This document shows positions 47,801 to 59,800 of a stretch of DNA of 64,000 bases, piece after piece. How positions within the stretch are numbered: the first letter of the stretch is position 1; each line of letters begins with the position of its first letter. The DNA comes from Mactromeris polynyma. Its lineage: Eukaryota > Mollusca > Bivalvia > Venerida > Mactridae. The notes under the pieces are model-generated. The model did no database searches and was not told where the DNA came from. It saw nothing but the letters and a program-made list of their open reading frames with translations. The position numbers and the translations under genes are program-made. The stretch is taken from the NCBI GenBank assembly GCA_032209605.1, contig JASFXZ010000037.1, forward strand, positions 4,340,001-4,404,000, in the 5' to 3' direction.

Positions 47801-50800
47801 GAGATTAAGGAGCAATAATTCATAACTTCATATAATAAAACCTCCCCAGGCATTTTTTGTTGCCAATTTGTTTTTTTACCAGTTTATTGTATTAGCATAA
47901 GATTATCAATACAAAGTACATGTACTAATAATTGTGTTTTATCAACGTTGTATTCCTTTAAGTTAAAAGATGCACAAAATGGTTAAACCAATTGGGCAAC
48001 TAATATTACAGCAATCTTGTACTCGTATGGTTTTGGGTATGTATGGCAAACCCCTACCTTGTTAACTATAACTCTTTTGTTTTATTATTTAAGCAACGAT
48101 TGATTGACAATTTTATTCAGAGTTGGAGAAGTGATATTTCTATAATAAAGTACTTATTATATATAAACATTTGAAAATCGATTTAGAATATGAGCCATAC
48201 TTTAACATCATTAGAACTAAGCTGTATATACAATTATTGACCAAATATAGAATATGTACCCATAAATTAAGGATTGAAACTGGCAGATATGGACAAAATA
48301 GACTCGAAAGAAATGAACACATTTGTGAAGTATGTTTTAACCTCGACATTGAAGACGAAGTTCATTTTATTCTAATCTGTAATAAATATAGGCTGGTTAG
48401 AAAAACATACATAAACTCATATTTTTATATAAGACCAAGTATGTTTAAATTAATTCAATTACTTTCTTCAAAAGATGAGGTTATTTTTAATAATTTATCG
48501 TGTTTCATAGACTGAGCAATGAAAATTAGGAAAAATTTACTTCAATAGAGCAATTATTATTATTATATTATTATATGAAATGTTCAATGTATTTACTTCA
48601 CTCTCACACAAAAAAATTGTTGTGAATCATTATCATGTTTTCATATATGTTTATTTGTTTTTTTTCCATTTTTCCCCATTACTTTACTCTACTAACTTGC
48701 TATTTTGTTTGTACTTTGACAATATGCTGTACATATATTGTAAGGATGAGGAGCGTTGCTCAAATCCGAAAGAAAATTTCTGTTCTGTTCTTAAATGCTT
48801 TATGAATATGAAAAATGATATTTGTAGATCTGCATGTAATTTATAAACTACCTGGTATACACGTTTTGGTCAATAATTCAATCTACTTTTTGTAGCAAAA
48901 ATATAGAATTTTCACCCTAACCATCTAACTATCTTCATTGCAGGAAATGTGCATGTATACTCAGTAAACATTTAAAAACGCAAAATGTAAGATTTCTCAA
49001 ATTTCATGAATTAACCTAGCGATACAAGATAAAAACATAACATGAAATTATTTAGTTTTACTCAAGGATGAATGCTAAATTTTCTTTCATTCAACAAGTA
49101 TTTTCATATCAAAATGAGTTTAAAAACACAATAAAACGACAATTAAAAGACATACAACAGGTACAAAAATGTAAGTTTTTAAATGGACTGAGTATATATG
49201 AATAAACAGAAATACATGTACGGTAGTCCTGTTAGGAATACTGGTACTAACATATACGGTACTTAAATTTATTACGAAGAATACCTTTTACATCCAGAAA
49301 ACCTAAAACAATAGTTTGTATAAATCCTTGCATCTCCTATCCCCTAACGTAACATAAACATTAAGATGAAATGAATGACTTTTACCTTCTGGAAATTTTC
49401 TCTGCTGCCCGTTTTATACAGAAGGTCAAGGACACATGGTATCTGCTGCACTTCTTTGCATCCAAGCAGACGTGAATTGATCACATGACCATAAGCTGGC
49501 CAATGAGCAAGCAGACTGGTGAGCACTTGTCTAGCATACAATACACACATAGCCATGTTGACCTGGAATATGAATGATCATGTCTTCAAACTTAAATACC
49601 GTAAATAAACAAAAAGAAAAACCAGTGCTTTTACTTACCAAATGTAAGTCGTCATTGTTTATAGTATTTGAAAGGTATGTCTGAAAGCAGCATTATGCAT
49701 GTTTTATAAAATTCATATATTCTAACTTGCTGCCATCTCATACATACACAACAATGGAAATTACTCACAAAAAAAAAGAACTGTAACAACATTGCTTGAA
49801 GACAAATAGGACAAATCAAAATCATAAGCACAACTTAAATGCAGGACTCTAACAATCCACTAGCCTGATGTCCTGGACAAGTCTAATTGCTGATTCAGGC
49901 TTCCGACAATTGAGTTGGACTTAGTCTATGACAAGTCTGTTTTAAAGGTCTAGACTGAATGCTATATAAATGACTCCCACAAAATGACAACTAGTCTCCC
50001 ATGTTGGACAAGTCCAATTTGACATGTACACTAGTCTGGGACAACTGTATTTAAAGAAAATTTCTGAAATGTAGACTTTTATAGAGATCCTAACGACCTG
50101 TTACAGCAATGTAAATGTAGACTTTTATAGAGATCCTAACGACGCTGTTACAGCAATGTAAATGTAGACTTTATAGAGATCCTAACGACCTGTTACAGCA
50201 ATGTAAATGTAGACTTTTATAGAGATCCTAACGACGCTGTTACAGCAATGTAAATGTAGACTTTTATAGAGATCCTAACGACGCTGTTACAGCAATGTAA
50301 ATGTAGACTTTTATAGAGATCCTAACGACGCTGTTACAGCAATGTAAATGTAGACTTTTATAGAGATCCTAACGACGCTGTTACAGCAATGTAAATGTAG
50401 ACTTTTATAGAGATCCTAACGACGCTGTTACAGCAATGTAAATGTAGACTTTTATAGAGATCCTAACGCACTGTTACACCAATGTAAATGTAGATTTTAT
50501 AGAGATCCTAACGACCTGTTACAGCAATGTAAATGTAGACTTTTATAGAGATCCTAACGCACTGTTACACCAATGTAAATGTAGACTTTTATAGAGATCC
50601 TAACGCACTGTTACACCAATGTAAATGTAGATTTTATAGAGATCCTAACGACCTGTTACAGCAATGTAAATGTAGACTTTTATAGAGATCCTAACGACGC
50701 TGTTACAGCAATGTAAATGTAGACTTTTATAGAGATCCTAACGCACTGTTACACCAATGTAAATGTAGATTTTATAGAGATCCTAACGACCTGTTACAGC

Positions 50801-53800
50801 AATGTAAATGTAGACTTTTATAGAGATCCTAACGCACTGTTACACCAATGTAAATGTAGACTTTTATAGAGATCCTAACGCACTGTTACACCAATGTAAA
50901 TGTAGATTTTATAGAGATCCTAACGACCTGTTACAGCAATGTAAATGTAGACTTTTATAGAGATCCTAACGACGCTGTTACAGCAATGTAAATGTAGACT
51001 TTTATAGAGATCCTAACGCACTGTTACACCAATGTAAATGTAGATTTTATAGAGATCCTAACAACGCTGTTACAGCAATGTAAATGTAGATTTTATAGAG
51101 ATCCTAACAACGCTGTTACAGCAATGTAAATGTAGATTTTATAGAGATCCTAACAACGCTGTTACAGCAATGTAAATGTAGATTTTATAGAGATCCTAAC
51201 AACGCTGTTACAGCAATGTAAATGTAGATTTTATAGAGATCCTAACAACGCTGTTACAGCAATGTAAATGTAGATTTTATAGAGATCCTAACAACGCTGT
51301 TACAGCAATGTAAATGTAGATTTTATAGAGATCCTAACAACGCTGTTACAGCAATGTAAATGTAGATTTTATAGAGATCCTAACAACGCTGTTACAGCAA
51401 TGTACATGTAGATTTTATAGAGATCCTAACAACGCTGTTACAGCAATGTACATGTAGATTTTATAGAGATCCTAACGACCTGTTACAGCAATGTAAATGT
51501 AGATTTTATAGAGATCCTAACGACCTGTTACAGCAATGTAAATTTTATAGAGATCCTAACGACCTGTTACAGCAATGTAAATGTAGATTTTATAGAGATC
51601 CTAACGACCTGTTACAGAAATGTAAATGTAGATTTTATAGAGATCCTAACGACCTGTTACAGCAATGTAAATGTAGCTTTTATAGAGATCCTAACGCACT
51701 GTTTCACCAATGTAAATGTAGATTTTATAGAGATCCTAATGACCTGTTACAGCAATGTAAATGTAGATTTTATAGAGATCCTAACGACCTGTTACAGCAA
51801 TGTAAATGTAGATTTTATAGAGATCCTAACGACCTGTTACAGCAATGTAAATGTAGATTTTATAGAGATCCTAACGACCTGTTACAGCAATGTAAATGTA
51901 GACTTTTATAGAGATCATAACGACGCTGTTACAGCCATGTAAATGTAGATTTTATAGAGATCCTAACGACCTGTTACAGCAATGTAAATGTAGATTTTAT
52001 AGAGATCCTAACGACCTGTTACAGCAATGTAAATGTAGACTTTTATAGAGATCATAACGACGCTGTTACAGCCATGTAAATGTAGATTTTATAGAGATCC
52101 TAACGACCTGTTACAGCAATGTAAATGTAGATTTTATAGAGATCCTAACGACCTGTTACAGCAATGTAAATGTAGACTTTTATAGAGATCATAACGACGC
52201 TGTTACAGCCATGTAAATGTAGACTTTTATAGAGATCCTAACAACGCTGTTACAGCAATGTAAATGTAGACTTTTATAGAGATCATAACGACGCTGTTAC
52301 AGCAATGTAAATGTAGACTTTTATAGAGATCCTAACGACCTGTTACAGCAATGTAAATGTAGACTTTTATAGAGATCCTAACGACGCTGTTACAGCAATG
52401 TAAATGTAGACTTTTATAGAGATCCTAATGACGCTGTTACACCAATGTAAATGTAGATTTTATAGAGATCCTAACGACGCTGTTACAGCAATGTAAATGT
52501 AGATTTTATAGAGATCCTAATGACGCTGTTACACCAATGTAAATGTAGATTTTATAGAGATCCTAACGACGCTGTTACACCAATGTAAATGTAGATTTTA
52601 TAGAGATCCTAATGACGCTGTTACACCAATGTAAATGTAGATTTTATAGAGATCCTAATGACGCTGTTACAGCAATGTAAATGTAGATTTTATAGAGATC
52701 CTAACAACGCTGTTACAGCAATGTAAATGTAGATTTTATAGAGATCCTAACAACGCTGTTACAGCAATGTAAATGTAGATTTTATAGAGATCCTAACAAC
52801 GCTGTTACAGCAATGTAAATGTAGATTTTATAGAGATCCTAACAACGCTGTTACAGCAATGTACATGTAGATTTTATAGAGATCCTAACAACGCTGTTAC
52901 AGCAATGTACATGTAGATTTTATAGAGATCCTAACGACCTGTTACAGCAATGTAAATGTAGATTTTATAGAGATCCTAACGACCTGTTACAGCAATGTAA
53001 ATTTTATAGAGATCCTAACGACCTGTTACAGCAATGTAAATGTAGATTTTATAGAGATCCTAACGACCTGTTACAGAAATGTAAATGTAGATTTTATAGA
53101 GATCCTAACGACCTGTTACAGCAATGTAAATGTAGCTTTTATAGAGATCCTAACGCACTGTTTCACCAATGTAAATGTAGATTTTATAGAGATCCTAACG
53201 ACCTGTTACAGCAATGTAAATGTAGATTTTATAGAGATCCTAACGACCTGTTACAGCAATGTAAATGTAGATTTTATAGAGATCCTAACGACCTGTTACA
53301 GCAATGTAAATGTAGATTTTATAGAGATCCTAACGACCTGTTACAGCAATGTAAATGTAGACTTTTATAGAGATCATAACGACGCTGTTACAGCCATGTA
53401 AATGTAGATTTTATAGAGATCCTAACGACCTGTTACAGCAATGTAAATGTAGATTTTATAGAGATCCTAACGACCTGTTACAGCAATGTAAATGTAGACT
53501 TTTATAGAGATCATAACGACGCTGTTACAGCCATGTAAATGTAGATTTTATAGAGATCCTAACGACCTGTTACAGCAATGTAAATGTAGATTTTATAGAG
53601 ATCCTAACGACCTGTTACAGCAATGTAAATGTAGACTTTTATAGAGATCATAACGACGCTGTTACAGCCATGTAAATGTAGACTTTTATAGAGATCCTAA
53701 CAACGCTGTTACAGCAATGTAAATGTAGACTTTTATAGAGATCATAACAACGCTGTTACAGCAATGTAAATGTAGACTTTTATAGAGATCCTAACAACGC

Positions 53801-56800
53801 TGTTACAGCAATGTAAATGTAGACTTTTATAGAGATCCTAACGACGCTGTTACAGCAATGTAAATGTAGACTTTTATAGAGATCCTAATGACGCTGTTAC
53901 ACCAATGTAAATGTAGATTTTATAGAGATCCTAACGACGCTGTTACAGCAATGTAAATGTAGATTTTATAGAGATCCTAATGACGCTGTTACACCAATGT
54001 AAATGTAGATTTTATAGAGATCCTAACGACGCTGTTACACCAATGTAAATGTAGATTTTATAGAGATCCTAATGACGCTGTTACACCAATGTAAATGTAG
54101 ATTTTATAGAGATCCTAATGACGCTGTTACACCAATGTAAATGTAGATTTTATAGAGATCCTAATGACGCTGTTACAGCAATGTAAATGTAGATTTTATA
54201 GAGATCCTAATGACGCTGTTACACCAATGTAAATGTAGATTTTATAGAGATCCTAATGACGCTGTTACACCAATGTAAATGTAGATTTTATAGAGATCCT
54301 AATGACGCTGTTACACCAATGTAAATGTAGATTTTATAGAGATCCTAATGACGCTGTTACAGCAATGTAAATGTAGCAGCTTAAATACAACAGAGACAAA
54401 ATTAAATTTTATGATTATAGATAATAAATTCTACTGATTACTTGCTACTCACCTTGGCCAGATATTCTACTGATTACTTGCTACTCACCTTGGCCAGATA
54501 TTCTACTGATTACTTGCTACTCACCTTGGCCAGATATTCTACTGATTACTTGCTACTCACCTTGGCCAGATATTCTCTGGTTCCAGCTTTACCATGTTTC
54601 TCTAACTCTTTCTTCAGTAAATCAGCACTTTTTGTTCTACGTTGTTTGAGTATTTCATCTTGAACATCATTATCAGGACACTGTATCAACTTCTGAGTAT
54701 CGACCGCTGTCTCCTCAGTCGCTTTCTCCACTTTCCTATAATACATATATACATATATAGTTGATCATTGATATGTCACACAGTCAAACTAAAGATAGGG
54801 CACCTCCAAATAAAACTGATATACAGCACTTTAAATTTAATACAGCAAATATGTTTTCAGATACAATGATATTTTACAAATAAATGTATATTATTTTTTC
54901 CTTAAAAAAAGGGGCCCTCTCAATGTTTACTCATAATTGTTTTGCTTCTGCTCGACCCTGAATCATAAATCTTTTACTGAAATGTTTTAATTAGCTGTTG
55001 CAATTAATGTGAAACGATGACGTCATCTTTATTTTGTTTTTCTCAGAAACGAGACTCTGTGAATTTGGGCCAAAAATCTTCAAGACTGCCACATATAAAA
55101 CATGGCTATGTAAACTATGACAAAACAAACATCAAGAAAGTCAGCATATTCTGGATGATAAGCAAGCGACTAGGATTACTGACAGATTTACATGACCACT
55201 CTGCAGTGATTTATATATGTTGTGTTACAATTTGACAACCTGAAAATGCTTGAGAAAGAGTGTAAACACGTATTCAGGAGTTGTCATTGCGCAACTTTTA
55301 ACGCGCATGTTCTTTTCGATTATTGTAGTGTTTGCATTGGGTTAAAGACGTATAAGGAAGTAGTTAACTTTTTTCTTTAAGATGCAAAGATTTTTTCTGA
55401 AATTTGTCACCAAGCACAATACAAATAATGATATTATTATGTTTAATTGAAGGATTTCGTTATATTTTTGCAGTTTTCCTTCTACTTTCTTTTTCTATAT
55501 ACAAAATGTACTGTATTATTAAAAACAGAAAAGTCATTGATATTTAAAATTCTATATTTGAAATTATAAAATGATCTTCAATAAATATTTAAAACAAACG
55601 ATAATGGGTTACCAAGTGTATTAAGGGTAAAAAATTTCAACTTTCACTTTCCATATATATTACGGTACATTTGAACACACAACAAATCAATCGTTATCTT
55701 AAAATCAAGCAAGGTGACCTACTATTTTTATTTCATATTTTCATTCAGACAATGACTCTCATATAGTAAACCAAGTTGTAAGAAAATCGATTTTGCTCTA
55801 TATTCATATGAAATATTCACGTTTTAAATCTTCATTATCATAAAATCGAGCAATGTGACCTATCATTTTTATTTCATGTTTTGGTTAGATACATTACACT
55901 GATCAAATATAAAAAGTTTAAAGGAAATCTCTGCGTTAGAAAAAAACCGGCCTTATTGTAGGATACGCCTTTAACAATAAATGAACTCAAATTCAGACCC
56001 CAAACTAAAATAGTTATGTCAACAAATTGTACTGACCTTTCTGTATGTTTGAGAGAGGGGTGATAATGTATTCCCATATCTATGACTTTCTCTGATAAAG
56101 CTGTACTCAATATAGCTTCTGGATTCTGTGACTGTAAAATTGTGTCCCTGAAATACACAGCATATCACAAATTGTTGAATTTCAACAGCAGAAAATGCAG
56201 AATCATTTTCTGAACAAGTACAGTAAAACCTCAATAATGCAACCACACTTGGGGCTCTTGAAAACTAGTTTTATTATTGAGGTGGTCTTAATATTGAGGT
56301 TGAATAAAGAACAAAATAGTGACAAGATGCCCAAGGGCAACATGTCAAGCCCGCCAATTGTCAAGATATAAAGAGAATAAGGTTATATAATGCTATACAG
56401 TGCATATCTATTATACTCATTTTTTTCCTTTTGAAGTGTTATTATGACCTTTGAGCTATGTACTGGTAGGGTACAGGTCTTGCACAACACATGAGGTCAC
56501 CATGGTAAACATTTGTGCCAAGTAATTTGAAAATCCCCAATAGATGCCGGAAAAGATGTTTTTGAATCATTTAACAACAATTGACCTCCAAGTGTGACTT
56601 TGACCTTCAAACTATGGACATGGGTCCTGCGCACAACACGCCATCTCATCATGGTGAACATTTGAGCCAATTAATTAAAAAATGCCCCAATACATGACAG
56701 TTTTATGGTCCGGACAAGATGTTTTAGATCCATTTTTGATGTGTGACCTTGACCTTTGAGGCTACAGACATGGTTCTTGCGCTCAACACACCGACTCATC

Positions 56801-59800
56801 ATGGTGAACGTTTGTGCCAAGTCATTTGAAAATCCTCTAACACCGGACCGCCATTGTGGCGACTATGTTGAGCTCACCGTAAGCGGGGCTCGACAATAAT
56901 GGATTTGAAAATTGTGTTCTTAATATTAAGGTGGGCCTTTTATTGAGGTGGTCTTTAAGTGAGGTTTTACTGAATTCAAATTTAAGTACAAGGAAATAAT
57001 CAAAGATATTTTAAAGAACACATTTCAGATTTCTTATACAATTTTGCTTCATGATATACAAAGTCAAATAATTTGACATGGAAACGAGGAAGAGGAAAAA
57101 ATCTTCAAATATATTGTAACAATAATTAATTTTTATTCAAGTATACCAAAGAACAAAAAGCTGTGCCTTCAAACGAAGAAAATAATAAGAGAAATACAAT
57201 GTATAATTAACAGAAGATACAAAATATCTACGGATGAGAATATATCTGCATATGTTACCAATAATTGTTGAGTGCAGAAACAATTTGATACTTACAATAT
57301 GTATTATAAACAATCATTGGTGACACTGCAAATTTCCTCTCTCAAACACAAATATACGTACGTACATACTCACATATACAGACGAATAACAACATGCTTA
57401 ACAAACTTAGTTTGTTCACAACATCATAACTTTAAATGAGAACATGGAATGTCAAGGCCACGATAATCTATCAATGTTCAATTAAAATTCAATTATGCTC
57501 AATCTTACCATTTCTCTGATAGTTTCTTCACAATTTCTTTCGGGGTTGCATCCACTCCCTCGAAACTATAAAAATGAAAAATATATCAATCTACATTCAT
57601 CAATTTAGTATTTCAGCATAAAACAAACTTTAATACAGTTTTAGCCTTTTTTGGAACACACATTGACACTGCATTAAAGAATATAGCATTTAAGAAGTGT
57701 AACACAAACGTATTCAGGTACAAAAGGAAATTGTATAAAACACGCAACACTGACCATTCTTAGCAAATCATTCCAACACTAGGCTACATATTCCAAACAT
57801 ATTTCAATTTCTTTACAAAACTTAAATACATGTACAGTAAAACCTTAATAAGACGACCACCCCTGGGACCATTGCAAACTGGTCTTCTTATTGAGACGGT
57901 CCTAATATTGCGGTTGAATAAAGAGCAAAACAGTGAAAATGGACTTGAAAATTGTGTTCTTAATATTGAGGTGGTCTTATTATTGATGTGGTCTTATTAT
58001 TGATGAGGTCTTATCATTGAGTTGATCTTATCATTGAGGTGGTCTTATCATTGAGGTGGTCTTATCATTGAGGTGGTCTAATCATTGAGGTGGTCTTATC
58101 ATTGAGGTGGTCTTATCATTGAGTTGGTCTTATCATTGAGGTGGTCTTATCATTGAGTTGGTCTTATCATTGAGGTGGTCTTATCATTGAGGTGGTCTAA
58201 TCATTGAGGTGGTCTTATCATTGAGGTGGTCTTATCATTGAGTTGGTCTTATCATTGAGGTGGTCTTATCATTGAGTTGGTCTTATCATTGAGGTGGTCT
58301 TATCATTGAGGTGGTCTTATCATTGAGTTGGTCTTATCATTGAGGTGGTCTTATCATTGAGGTGGTCTTATCATTGAGGTGGTCTTATCATTGAGGTGGT
58401 CTTATAATTGAGGTGGTCTTATCATTGAGGTGGTCTTATCATTGAGGTGGTCTTATCATTGAGGTGGTCTTATCATTGAGGTGGTCTTATCATTGAGGTG
58501 GTCTTATCATTGAGTTGGTCTTATCATTGAGGTGGTCTTATCATTGAGGTGGTCTTATCATTGAGGTGGTCTTATCATTGAGGTGGTCTAATCGTTGAGG
58601 TGGTCTTTAAGTGAGGTTTTACTGTATGTTTATAGTTGAACAAGAGATGTTTGTAAAACATAATGCCCCCCTGTGACCTTGACATTTCACCCCAAAATCA
58701 ATATGGTAATCCTCTGCTACCTAAGATGAATGTATGGACCAAGTTTGAGTATGATAGGTCAAGGGGTTCTAGCGTTATTGATCGGAAACGGTTTGAGAAC
58801 AATTGACTCCTGTGACCTTGACCTTTGAGCATGTGAACCCAAATAGGTCAAGGGGTTCTTGAGTTAATGAACGGAAACGAAAAGGCTACGGACTGACTGA
58901 CCGACATACTGATGTGCAAACCAATATGCCCTCTCTTCTTCGAAGGGGGGCATAATAAAGGGTAATTACTGAGCAATATGCAGATACAAATATGGACAAA
59001 AAGCAGCAAAGCAATGCGTTACAGATAGCCCGCTAGATATAATGTTTCAGGAAACACCGAGATCCATTTAAAGATATGAAGAAAGTATTATCCACGATTT
59101 GAATAGTTGCATGTTTTTAGTTCTAAGTGAAAGGATAGTTGCAAATTGGCTAAAAGTTTGCAAGGGTTTTAAGTATAAAGTCTTTATACCTTCTCAATAT
59201 GGACCATCTGAAATGTAGCATATGGTTGTCATGTCATCTATATTATTTCATAAGTAAGCTCACAGCTAATATTGTATTTGATTATCAATATGGCAAATTA
59301 TCTTATGTCAAATTTTCTGTTAGGTCAAAGGCTATTAAAATCTTGAAACCTTGTAAAACTCCGTATTGCAATTTTTGCATCGAAATTTTCATTACATCAA
59401 AATATTTCAAGGTACCAATAGACTAGAAATATCTTTTTAAAAAGAAGGTTGGCACAGTTTGAAGGTTAAGATTTGTTGTGCAACATAAAAAATTGCCAAG
59501 ATGTTACAATTGCTGGTCACTCCAGATCTAAATTGGATTTTGGTAAATTCACCAAAATTCAGTGGATTTCGGTAATGTAACGTACCCCTTATCGAAAGAT
59601 TAAAACCAATCCACTTCAAGGTTACAAACGATGTTAGGTTGAAGAGAACTTGGTTTGAGATTTGATCGGTTTACACAACACTGATATGCTAATAGCAAAG
59701 CCATGTTAGTACGGATACCCCGAAAATGTTTGTATGTTGCATCTATAGTTCATCATAATGCCATCCTCGGTACCCAGGCTATTCTTAACATATATGATAC

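Noticed and set aside
51739..51942. Repetitive 67-codon frame (TCYSNVNVDFIEIL units)
   Set aside because: Artefact of 45-base satellite units in a ZZEF1 intron.
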